Shown: piece by piece, positions 7,876 to 13,464 of the stretch
Layout of the letters: every line of letters starts with the position of its first letter
How positions within the stretch are numbered: the stretch's first letter is position 1
Assembly: GCF_963548695.1 (NCBI RefSeq)
Contig: NZ_CAUUWA010000049.1
Location: 1 to 17,564, forward strand
Direction of reading: 5' to 3'
Source: an uncultured Fretibacterium sp.
GTDB taxonomy: Bacteria; Synergistota; Synergistia; Synergistales; Aminobacteriaceae
DNA length: 17,564 nt
Translations under genes and position numbers: made by a program
Notes under the pieces: generated by a model
Told to the model about the DNA's origin: nothing
The model's input: the letters and a program-made list of their open reading frames with translations, nothing else
Databases searched by the model: none

Positions 7876-8832
7876 ATGGTTACAATACACAGCATCGAAG
7901 AAATGCTGACCTTCTATATATCGCTTGGCGGCTTGCGGAAGGACACGGCAAACGGCTTTTGCTATGTGTTTCCGAGGCAGCACTCCAAGGTCTGCTTCTG
8001 GGGCGATCTGCACGGCTTTTCCGCAGCGGACGCAGATTTTACCTATCCGCAGGATACGATCATCCGCAGCCAGTTCCGTCAGCGGTATGTGGGGATCGGT
8101 CTGAGTGAGCAGGGCTCGGTGGAAGTCTACACGCAGAGGGATCAGACGATTCACTTTGGTGCGGGTGTCAACTGCTTTGTCTTTGATTCGCCCATCCCAT
8201 TTTTTATGAAAGTTCCCGGAGGGCAACGGCTGCGGTTTCAAGGGCTGTATTTTCAGGAAGCGTTTTTCACGGAGAACAGCATTCCGCTTTATGACAGCTT
8301 CTGGAGGGATGCAAAAAACACGATTCACGGCGCAGACCTTCATGCGCCGGAGCTGGTGTCCATCTATCGCCGCATTGAGCAATGTCGCCTGACAGGACTT
8401 GCTTTTGATACCTGGCTGAGAGGATTGGGACTGGAAGCCGCGGGCTATCTGATCGACCTTGTGCAGCAGCTATCCTCGCAGCCGCCGGTCTATCTCGACG
8501 AGAATGAGATCCACGCGGTAGAAAAGGCAAAGGCCATCCTGCAAGCCAGCCTGAAGCACCCGCCTGCCGTTATTGACCTTTGCAGGAAGGTCGGCGTCAA
8601 CAAGAACAAGCTGCAAAAGGGCTTTCGTCTGACCGAGGGGAAAAGCGTTGCGGAATACGTCCGCACCCTGCGCATGGAATGCGCCCTTGATCTGCTGGAG
8701 GACGATACCTTTTCCATTCAGGAGGTGGCGGAGGCGGTCGGCTATAACGGCATCAGCAATTTCTATGCGGTTTTCCGGCAGACCTTCGGGGACACGCCCG
8801 CCGTGATACAAAAGCTGCTGAGGATGAAGTGA
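7876..8832 (+). CDS. AraC-family transcriptional regulator
   Basis: A protein of 318 residues from ATG 7876. The frame extends upstream to a TTG at 7780, but that extension covers the promoter and direct repeats. GGGAAGAG, 8-15 bases before the ATG, is a modest ribosome site. The C-terminal 108 residues (about 211-318) are the double helix-turn-helix of the family: first helix pair around AVIDLCRKVGVNKNKLQKGF, second around FSIQEVAEAVGYNGISNFYAVFRQTFG, ending with the usual 'G.TP' motif. The N-terminal 200 residues would be the ligand-sensing part and show no specific family to me. The gene is divergent from the two ABC-transporter genes and is the natural candidate for their regulator, probably activated by the transported compound. 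Its stop is immediately followed by the repeat element at 8833. Confidence 0.88.
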   Translation: MVTIHSIEEMLTFYISLGGLRKDTANGFCYVFPRQHSKVCFWGDLHGFSAADADFTYPQDTIIRSQFRQRYVGIGLSEQGSVEVYTQRDQTIHFGAGVNCFVFDSPIPFFMKVPGGQRLRFQGLYFQEAFFTENSIPLYDSFWRDAKNTIHGADLHAPELVSIYRRIEQCRLTGLAFDTWLRGLGLEAAGYLIDLVQQLSSQPPVYLDENEIHAVEKAKAILQASLKHPPAVIDLCRKVGVNKNKLQKGFRLTEGKSVAEYVRTLRMECALDLLEDDTFSIQEVAEAVGYNGISNFYAVFRQTFGDTPAVIQKLLRMK

Positions 8833-9071
8833 TTTTAAGGAAGCGCTGATTAAAACAAAATCGCATATTTCCCAAAAAGTAAATATGTAAAACACCTATA
8901 GACAAAAGTCTACAGCGCTTCCTTAAAAAATTAACATGGGGGCTTTGCCCCCTGATGAAGCCCCTAAGCGACCGACACGGCTCGTACCTGGTGAAGAAAC
9001 TAAGTGATCGACACAACTCGCGTTGCTCGTTGGTCGCCTACTTATCGCCGGTCGTCTGCTTAAAGCCCCCA

Positions 9072-9148
9072 CGCCGCTATCCTGAGACTGACCGGCCCGC
9101 AAGCGAAGCGAGCGGTTGCCGGAAGGCTCCCCTCTGGGGATAGCGGCG
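9072..9148. other. Multi-branched stem structure, possible structured RNA
   Basis: An outer 11-bp perfect stem CGCCGCTATCC (9072-9082) with GGATAGCGGCG (9138-9148) encloses two hairpins. One is CCGGC-CCGC (9092-9100) pairing with GCGG-TT-GCCGG (9112-9122), with a two-base bulge. The other is CCCC-TCT-GGGG (9129-9139), which competes with the last bases of the outer stem. This arrangement is unlikely by chance, but whether it acts as RNA or as transposon-end DNA cannot be decided from one copy. I matched it to no known RNA family. Confidence 0.4.
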
Positions 9149-9285
9149 GCCCCGGCAAGCCTCTTCCTCAAAACAGGCAAGCTGGGGTACCACCGGGGGG
9201 CTTCATGGATTAAATCAGCGTTTCCTTAAGAATTTGTAAGAACCTTGTGCTTTATACCAAGCAAAACGCAAGGCAAATTTCTTAA

Positions 9286-9316
9286 GCGGGCGCAGAAGGT
9301 GTCCTTCTGCGCCCGC
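9286..9316. terminator. Strong 14-bp hairpin in the convergent gap, probable bidirectional terminator
   Basis: GCGGGCGCAGAAGG (9286-9299) and CCTTCTGCGCCCGC (9303-9316) form a perfect GC-rich stem with a TGT loop. On the plus strand ACCTTTTACC follows; on the minus strand TTAAGAAATTT follows. The T-tracts are short but the stem is very stable. It would end transcripts of the regulator gene from the left and the secreted-protein gene from the right. Confidence 0.6.
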
Positions 9317-9409
9317 ACCTTTTACCCCGCCTGCGGCGAGGAGATATTTTACCCGTTGGCTCGTCAAGCGAAACGCACAGGGGAATGCCGTTTTTCAATC
9401 GGCGCTTCC

Positions 9410-9928
9410 TTAAAAGACCTCGAAGGACTTCTCCATCCGGCTCAGGATATCGCCGAACACCTCGTACTCGTCGTGCGGGTACCTGAAGACGAAGAAGGCG
9501 GCCCTGCGGCCGTTGACGACGCAGCACTGCGCCATCAGCACGTCGCGGTTATCGGGGTCGGTATAGCCGATCGAGAAGGCGTTCTTCCCCAGCTTCTCCG
9601 AATGTTTGACGGTGACGTTGCCGTTCTTCTCGAAATCCTTCTTGAGTCTCTGCAGGAGGGACTTGGCGTTCTCCTTACCCTTCAGCTCGCGGCCCCATGC
9701 CTTCAGAAGATATTTTTTGTGGACGGACTCCATGACGACCTCACCGCCGTCCTCCTTGAAGGTGCCGTCGAAAAAGATATCGGGATACTGTAAGGAGTAG
9801 CCGAACACCTTGTTGATGTACCCCTTGTACTCCATCGCGTCCATTGCCGCGGCGGCCCTCGTCAGCGTCACGACCGAAAGGCAGAGGAGAAACACCGTAA
9901 AAACACGCGTCAATCTCGTTCTAAACAT
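9410..9928 (-). CDS. Secreted hypothetical protein with PsbP-like pattern
   Basis: A protein of 172 residues from ATG 9928, with AAGGAGG nine bases upstream. Residues 1-28 form a clear Sec signal peptide (basic start, hydrophobic VFTVFLLCLSVVTL core, cleavage after the Ala-rich RAAAA). No lipobox Cys is at the cleavage site, so the product is probably periplasmic or exported. The mature part has the pattern 'GYSLQYPDIFF...GGEVVMES' and ends in an amphipathic 'DILSRMEKSFEVF'. This resembles small PsbP/DUF1795-type domains that begin with an 'F.i.yP..w' strand; the resemblance is by eye only. The role is unknown. The gene converges on the AraC gene, and its last codons overlap the right end of the repeat element at 9397-9415. 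Confidence 0.7.
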   Translation of the reverse strand: MFRTRLTRVFTVFLLCLSVVTLTRAAAAMDAMEYKGYINKVFGYSLQYPDIFFDGTFKEDGGEVVMESVHKKYLLKAWGRELKGKENAKSLLQRLKKDFEKNGNVTVKHSEKLGKNAFSIGYTDPDNRDVLMAQCCVVNGRRAAFFVFRYPHDEYEVFGDILSRMEKSFEVF

Positions 9929-10125
9929 CGATAAAAACCTCCTTCAGCGATACTTCATGAGAATGAAGCCCGTCCCGTTATGGGACTCAAAGATGTTAAA
10001 CGAAGGAGAAGAAACCATTCAGGGCCATTCTACAGACGATCCGAAAGGTAATAGTACCGTACCGGGATCGAGTTGCGTGAAGAACAACCGCCGAGGAGAA
10101 GCCCGGCGGCTCTGAACGTTCCCGC
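9929..10125. other. Spacer without a recognised gene
   Basis: The stretch contains a short stem GTCCC-GTTAT-GGGAC (9971-9985) upstream of the secreted-protein gene and an open plus-strand frame from 9957 to 10115 (starting MRMKPVPLWDSKML) without a ribosome site or a family I know. A CCGCC/GGCGG pairing lies at 10088-10109. I see nothing else. A short gene remnant is possible. Confidence 0.4.
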
Positions 10126-10221
10126 TCAGGTGGTGCTCCGGACCGAAGGGGGCGGGGACTCCATGACCACGGGAGCATCCTTATCCGTCTCCCCGCAGGC
10201 CTGCGTCATCGTATAGCTCAT
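10126..10221 (-). CDS. 31-residue small ORF with a strong ribosome site, possibly a truncated ferredoxin start
   Basis: ATG 10221-10219 is preceded by GGAGGAG (10227-10233) at five bases, one of the best ribosome sites in the window. The frame ends at TGA 10128-10126. The peptide begins MSYTMTQACGETDKDAPVV. The start resembles bacterial 2[4Fe-4S] ferredoxins, which often begin 'M.Y.IT.AC..CG.C...CPV'. Here only one Cys remains, and the frame ends in a Pro-rich tail. It is probably a degraded 5' end of such a gene; a genuine small protein is the alternative. Upstream lies a perfect CGTTTTTT-CGT-AAAAAACG stem (10233-10251) that abuts the ribosome site. Confidence 0.35.
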   Translation of the reverse strand: MSYTMTQACGETDKDAPVVMESPPPSVRSTT

Positions 10222-10357
10222 CTTCTCTCCTCCGTTTTTTCGTAAAAAACGCGGTTGACCGATAGTAACAACCGGTTTGTAGAATATATCCTACGACAGA
10301 ACGCGGTTTCGGGAGCCGTTATATCTACTCAAGTTTCGGTTCGGCCGCCGGGTTCGC

Positions 10358-10684
10358 GAAGGGGTGCGTCCCCAGGCGTGGGGTCCCCTGGCGGAGGGGA
10401 AGCACGGTATCTTCACCCATTCGACGCTTGCCGGGATCGGGGAGCGATACGGGAAGTCGTCCGCGCAGGTGGCGCTGCGCTGGAACGTTCAGCGCGGGGT
10501 CTCCGTCATCCCCAAGTCCGTCCGCAGGGAGCGCATGGAAGAGAACTTCGACATCTGGGATTTTGCCCTGACGGACGATGAGATGGCGGCGATCGCGAAG
10601 ATGGACCTGGGCCGCAGTGAGATCGTGGATCACGGCGACCCCGCCTTTGTGAGGATGCTTCACGGGGTGAAAATTCACGCGTGA
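10358..10684 (+). pseudogene. Aldo/keto reductase, C-terminal third only
   Basis: About 108 residues up to TGA 10682-10684 match the end of diketogluconate-reductase-type aldo/keto reductases: QAWGPLAEGK, then IGERYGKSSAQVALRWNVQRG, then the NADPH-phosphate-binding pattern IPKSVRRERMEEN, then a FALTDDEM helix. Full-length members have about 270-290 residues. The N-terminal barrel with the Asp-Tyr-Lys-His catalytic set is absent, and upstream of about 10358 the frame is not protein-like for this family. No ribosome site precedes it. The fragment cannot be a working enzyme. Flavin reductase, hydrolase and flavodoxin fragments nearby suggest a former redox gene cluster. Confidence 0.8.
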
Positions 10685-10822
10685 GGCGGCCGGTAGAGGG
10701 CGCGCCGGGTTGGAAGTCCTACTGCACTAAAGATGACCTTTAAGTTGCAGGCAAGAGACGATCCACGCCCGTTTTATCGCATGCAAGACGGGCGTCTTCA
10801 AAAACGAAACGGGAGGCTGTTT

Positions 10823-11454
10823 ATGACGTTTCGCGACGGACAATACGACGTGTTCAACATGTTCGACAAGCAATGGGCGCTGGCGGCGGCGGGCACCGTG
10901 GAGGATTTTGACGGCTGCACCATCGGCTGGGGCAGCCTTGGCAGTCCCTGGGGATTGAGGAGCGACGGGCGGCTGATCGTGACGATCTACGTCAATCCTC
11001 TGCGATATACCAGCGAGTACCTGCTGAAAAACGATTGTTTCACCGTTTCTTTCTTTGAAGAAAAATATCGCAGGGAATTGGGGGCGGACGTGAGCGATTA
11101 TTCCCTGTGGGGCGGGTTGGCCGGGGCGCGCATGGCGGCCTGGCTTGGCTCCCGAGGAACCGGGGCCTTCGGCGAGAAAAGCTGCCCGCGGCCCGTGGCG
11201 GTCGTCATGCAGTATACGGGCCTGTCGGAGGTGACGGGGGACGAGCCGCCACCTACAGCTGCGTGGGGACGGACGACGGGATCGCCTCCTACCGGACGAT
11301 GCAGGAGCGGACGCGCCGAATACGGGCCCAGGGGACGGATGCGGAGATCGAGGTGTTTGACGGTCTTCCCCACGGCTTTGGGCTGGGCGAGGGAACCGTC
11401 GCGGAGGGCTGGCTCGATCGCGCGGCGGCTTTCTGGGAGAGGCGGATGCGCTGA
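10823..11454 (+). pseudogene. Chimera: flavin-reductase-like N-terminus joined to an alpha/beta-hydrolase C-terminus, frameshifted
   Basis: From ATG 10823 (GGGAGG six bases upstream) the first 85 or so residues are flavoredoxin-like: FNMFDKQWALAAAGT, then CTIGWGSLGSPWG, IVTIYVNPLRYTSEYL and FTVSFFEEKYRRELG, the start of the FMN-binding split barrel. At about 11085 the frame passes into DVSDYSLWGG.AGARMAAWLG, the nucleophile elbow of an esterase/hydrolase. The nucleophile is lost: TTG (Leu) at 11117-11119 where TCG (Ser) is expected. Near 11250 one base is missing, and the hydrolase continues one frame over as TYSCVGTDDGIAS...DGLPHGFGLGEGT to TGA at 11452-11454. Both families carry an ELG at the join, so a short-homology deletion is likely. 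A frame open to 11497 is not the real product. A perfect 8-bp stem (10765-10795) lies in the leader. Confidence 0.8.
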
Positions 11455-11547
11455 GGATTTTTCCGGGCGCTTGGCGGCAGGCGGCCTGATGGATTGACGC
11501 TCAGCGTGGCGCTCCATTGCGAGGCTTATGGCAGACCTACGCTTTTC

Positions 11548-11577
11548 TTTCACTTCAGGCCCTGTAAGCGCTATAAT
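11548..11577 (+). promoter_or_regulatory. Candidate promoter of the brnT remnant and brnA
   Basis: A perfect TATAAT at 11572-11577 has a weak TTTCAC (11548-11553) 18 bases upstream. The expected start near 11584 coincides with the first surviving codons of the brnT remnant, so the antitoxin could still be transcribed. Confidence 0.35.
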
Positions 11578-11583
11578 ATCTGA

Positions 11584-11736
11584 AAAATAACCATCCTGGA
11601 GAAGGCCGGGATAATATTGTTTGTCGTGTACGTCGAACGTGAAGATTGGAATGGCATCGAGCTGATTCGTATCATCTCTGCCCGAGTTGCAGAAAGAAAG
11701 GAGAGGGAAGCCTATGAGCGGCAATTATCCAAGTGA
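11584..11736 (+). pseudogene. brnT: BrnT-type toxin, C-terminal remnant
   Basis: The frame ending at TGA 11734-11736 reads ILFVVYVEREDWNGI, then ELIRIISARVAERKER, then EAYERQLSK. This is the last strand-helix part of BrnT ribonuclease toxins, whose tails read 'LFVVY.ER...IRIISAR.A...ER..Y'. The frame is closed upstream by TGA at 11581-11583, and the N-terminal half of the usual 90-100-residue protein is missing. No start codon with a ribosome site is visible. The end overlaps the brnA start by 23 bases, the normal brnTA arrangement, which supports the identification. The remnant should not be toxic. Confidence 0.75.
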
Positions 11737-11917
11737 CTATCCGCACAGCCGGGAGGAGGCCATCGCGGCCTTGCGCACGGTTCGGGATGAGGACATCGAC
11801 TTCTCCGAGATTCCTGAGACAACAAACTTCTCGAATTGGAAGCCCGTTGGTGAGAAGTTCAAAAAGGCCGCGGAACGCAACTTGGCAGTACTCAATGAGA
11901 AAATACGAGCCGGTTAA
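11714..11917 (+). CDS. brnA: BrnA-type antitoxin, orphaned
   Basis: A protein of 67 residues from ATG 11714, preceded by the purine-rich AAGGAGAGGGAAG. It carries the BrnA-like core RDEDIDFSEIPETT followed by a C-terminal helical segment (EKFKKAAERNLAVLNEKI). In working systems BrnA binds and neutralises BrnT and, as a DNA-binding protein, represses its own promoter. The partner toxin gene directly upstream is reduced to its last third, so this antitoxin is an orphan unless it acts on another BrnT elsewhere. The frame is complete and shows no decay. A perfect 49-base palindrome begins 33 bases after the stop. Confidence 0.8.
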   Translation: MSGNYPSDYPHSREEAIAALRTVRDEDIDFSEIPETTNFSNWKPVGEKFKKAAERNLAVLNEKIRAG

Positions 11918-11949
11918 GGTACTGTGGGATAACCCGTCTCTTAAAGGTC

Positions 11950-11998
11950 GATAAACATGTGGGGTGAGGCTTTTAAAGCCTCACCCCACATGTTTATC
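11950..11998. repeat. 49-base perfect palindrome, 24-bp arms and one central base
   Basis: Positions 11950-11973 and 11975-11998 are exact reverse complements around T11974. The arms begin GATAAACATGTGGGG and continue with TGAGGCTTT at the centre. As RNA this gives a stem of about 22 pairs with a TTTTA-type loop. T-rich sequence after the stem is limited (TGTTTATC is part of the arm). It may serve as a brnA terminator, but arms this long without any mismatch are unusual. Confidence 0.85.
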
Positions 11999-12000
11999 TC

Positions 12001-12230
12001 AATGCTCAGGAAATTTGGCGGGTGGAAAAAGCGGAGCAAGACAGATATGGGTGGACGCCGTTGACGGTTGCGGCGTACAATAAGTCCTGACGGTGCTACT
12101 GGAGGCGGGAGCGGACGCGAAGGCAAAGAGCAACGAGGGTAAAACAGCCCTCGACTACGCGAGGGAGAATGAAGCGCTCAAGGGTACACAGGCGTTGAAG
12201 CTGCTGGAGGAAAAGACCGGTCAAAATTGA
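12001..12230 (+). pseudogene. Ankyrin-repeat protein, C-terminal remnant with a frameshift
   Basis: One frame reads AEQDRYGWTPLTVAAYNKS and stops at TGA 12088-12090. The next frame starts at 12087 with LTVLLEAGADAKAKSNEGKT, continues ALDYARENEALKGTQALKLL and ends at TGA 12228-12230. Put together this is the ankyrin pattern 'D..G.TPL..AAY........LL.AGAD......G.TALD.A'. The two or three residues expected between AYNKS and LTVLLE are missing, so a small frame-changing deletion at about 12087 explains the break. The 5' part ends abruptly at the palindrome. A strong terminator follows two bases after the stop. Ankyrin repeats mediate protein-protein binding; no partner can be inferred. Confidence 0.75.
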
Positions 12231-12231
12231 A

Positions 12232-12269
12232 GAGAACGAAGGGCCGGCGCGAGCCGGCCCTTCGTTCTC
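12232..12269 (+). terminator. 17-bp perfect hairpin after the ankyrin remnant
   Basis: GAGAACGAAGGGCCGGC (12232-12248) and GCCGGCCCTTCGTTCTC (12253-12269) pair exactly around a GCGA tetraloop. The 3' side is pyrimidine-rich and continues GTTCACG. It lies two bases after the stop codon, a typical terminator position, so it probably ended the once-intact gene. Confidence 0.75.
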
Positions 12270-12381
12270 GTTCACGAGTTCGTCAAAGCTCTGCCTCCGT
12301 CCAACGCAAGAGTGTTATACGATGTACTTGACCCCCGGTCATGCCGGTTGAAATTATCCCTGAGCGTCATCGATGCAGAAA

Positions 12382-12413
12382 GCCCCCGGGCGATCGGGGG
12401 CCGTTGCTTTTTT
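12382..12413 (+). terminator. Rho-independent-type terminator without an obvious gene in front
   Basis: GCCCCCG (12382-12388) and CGGGGGC (12395-12401) form a stem with loop GGCGAT, followed by CGTTGC and a run of six T at 12408-12413. The roughly 110 bases before it (12270-12381) hold no gene that I recognise. A TTGACC at 12328-12333 with a weak AAATTA 17 bases later could drive a short RNA, otherwise this is the end of a deleted gene. A 10-bp tandem TTTGCCGAAT (12411-12430) overlaps its end. Confidence 0.6.
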
Positions 12414-12485
12414 GCCGAATTTTGCCGAATGGGGGCCGCCCCTTCTTTTTGGGACAGTATCCCCCTCAAAAGAGGATCGAACCTG

Positions 12486-12491
12486 TATAAT
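12486..12491 (+). promoter_or_regulatory. -10 box of a candidate promoter for the epimerase gene
   Basis: A perfect TATAAT directly preceded by TG lies 86 bases before the ATG at 12577. The region 17 bases upstream (CCCTCA) is not a recognisable -35. No other promoter-like sequence is nearer the gene. Confidence 0.35.
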
Positions 12492-12576
12492 ACCGCTTAG
12501 AGCCTTTATGCAAAAACGCGGTGAAGCACGATTCTTTAAGGGATACTCGGGATTTTGGGCCGAGGGGTGAAGTTTG

Positions 12577-13311
12577 ATGCTCGTCCTTTCGGGATCGTCC
12601 TTCTCCGCGGAAAAAAAGGGAAAGGCAGGTGGGGAGGAGCTGCATCCGGAATCGATGACTCGAGAGGAAATGCGGGAGGCGGATCGCCGGGCCATAGAGG
12701 AGTTTGGCATCCCCAGCATCGTCCTCATGGAGAATGCGGCCCTTGCGGTCGTGCGGGAGGTCGCGGACGCGGCCTCCTTTACCGTGGTCTGCGCCCCCGG
12801 AAACAATGGAGGGGATGGCCTGGCCGTGGCCCGGCATCTGCTGATTCGAGGCCGGAGGGTCGAGGCCTTTCTGGTGGGGAACCCGGATCGGGGCAGTGCG
12901 GACTTCCGCACGAACCTCGGCATCCTGCGGCGCCTTTCGCCGGATGCTCCTCTGCCCTTGGACGAGAGCTCCCTGGAGCGCCTTGTCCGTTCCCTCAGGG
13001 AGTGCGAGATCTGCGTGGACGCGCTCTTCGGAACCGGACTGGCGCGCCCGATCGAGGGGCTCTATCGACGTGTCGTCGAGGCGATGGGCGCCTCGGCCGC
13101 CCATGTCGTGGCGGTGGATCTGCCCTCGGGGATCGACGCCGACACAGGGAAGGTCTTGGGGGCTGCGGTGAGGGCGAACCGGACCGTGACGTTCCACAGG
13201 ATGAAGCGTGGCCTGGAGCTGGCGCCCGAGTACGCTGGGACGGTGACGGTCGCCCCCATCGGCATCCCGGGGCCCGAGATCCCGTGCCTCACGGCCTCTT
13301 TGGTCCCGTAG
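12577..13311 (+). CDS. nnrE: NAD(P)H-hydrate epimerase (YjeF N-terminal domain), without the dehydratase domain
   Basis: A protein of 244 residues. It interconverts the R and S forms of hydrated NAD(P)H so that a dehydratase can repair them. Visible motifs are MTREEMREADRRAIEEFGIP (from residue 27), APGNNGGDGLAVARHL with the GNNGGDG loop at 75-81, DALFGTGL (148-155), the catalytic-loop DLPSGIDADTG (181-191) and FHRMKRGL (206-213). All are family hallmarks. ATG 12577 has GAGGGGTGA six bases upstream. Homology begins only at the ATG at 12655, so the first 26 residues are an extension or a misplaced start. Most bacterial versions are fused to the ATP/ADP-dependent dehydratase NnrD (about 500 residues in all). 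Here the protein stops just after the epimerase domain, so NnrD must be elsewhere or has been lost. Confidence 0.88.
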   Translation: MLVLSGSSFSAEKKGKAGGEELHPESMTREEMREADRRAIEEFGIPSIVLMENAALAVVREVADAASFTVVCAPGNNGGDGLAVARHLLIRGRRVEAFLVGNPDRGSADFRTNLGILRRLSPDAPLPLDESSLERLVRSLRECEICVDALFGTGLARPIEGLYRRVVEAMGASAAHVVAVDLPSGIDADTGKVLGAAVRANRTVTFHRMKRGLELAPEYAGTVTVAPIGIPGPEIPCLTASLVP

Positions 13312-13342
13312 CGGCCTTTACGGGTCAAGAGAAGCAGGTGTG

Positions 13343-13385
13343 GCGTTGGTCTGCCCTCCAACGCTGAGGTTGGCGCGCTGTTTTT
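13343..13385 (+). terminator. Overlapping alternative stems ending in a T-run after nnrE
   Basis: GCGTTGG (13343-13349) can pair with CCAACGC (13358-13364). The first five bases of the latter, CCAAC, can instead pair with GTTGG (13369-13373). TTTTT follows at 13381-13385. The two stems exclude each other, as in attenuators, but both are short. The simplest reading is a weak terminator for nnrE before the chemoreceptor promoter. Confidence 0.35.
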
Positions 13386-13401
13386 GGGGCTTTTGGGGAC
13401 A

Positions 13402-13430
13402 TTGATCGTGTTTTTGGGCATCGATATGAA
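13402..13430 (+). promoter_or_regulatory. Candidate promoter of the chemoreceptor gene
   Basis: TTGATC (13402-13407) and TATGAA (13425-13430) are spaced by 17 bases, each matching the sigma-70 consensus at four of six positions. The transcript would begin near 13437, about 28 bases before the ATG at 13465. I see no sigma-28 motif, which is common for chemotaxis genes elsewhere. Confidence 0.4.
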
Positions 13431-13464
13431 TTGATGGGGCGAGAATATGGAGGAAAGTGGAAAG

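Larger units (their letters stand above)
8833..9415. repeat. Non-coding foldback element with 19-bp inverted ends, MITE-like
   Basis: The left end TTTTAAGGAAGCGCTGATT (8833-8851) matches the reverse complement of the right end (9397-9415) at 18 of 19 positions. Two more inverted copies lie inside: CAGCGCTTCCTTAAAA at 8913-8928 (exact over 16) and a 16-of-17 match at 9213-9229. Nested perfect stems include GGGGGC-TTT-GCCCCC (8938-8952), a 10-bp pair ATGAAGCCCC/GGGGCTTCAT (8955-8964 and 9197-9206), the 11-bp pair at 9072-9148 and the 14-bp hairpin at 9286-9316. A 21-bp direct repeat (17 of 21 identical) sits at 8964-8984 and 9000-9020. No convincing reading frame is present. A GA dinucleotide lies outside each end, a weak hint of target duplication. 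It fills the convergent gap between the regulator and the secreted-protein gene. Confidence 0.55.

Noticed and set aside
8833..9415. CRISPR array or att site reading of the repeats
   Set aside because: The copies are inverted and irregularly spaced, there are no regular spacers or cas genes, and no integrase or tRNA gene is nearby.
10733..11497. A single 254-residue protein
   Set aside because: The residues after about position 175 are out of frame with the hydrolase homology, and the real start is ATG 10823. It is treated as a frameshifted chimera.
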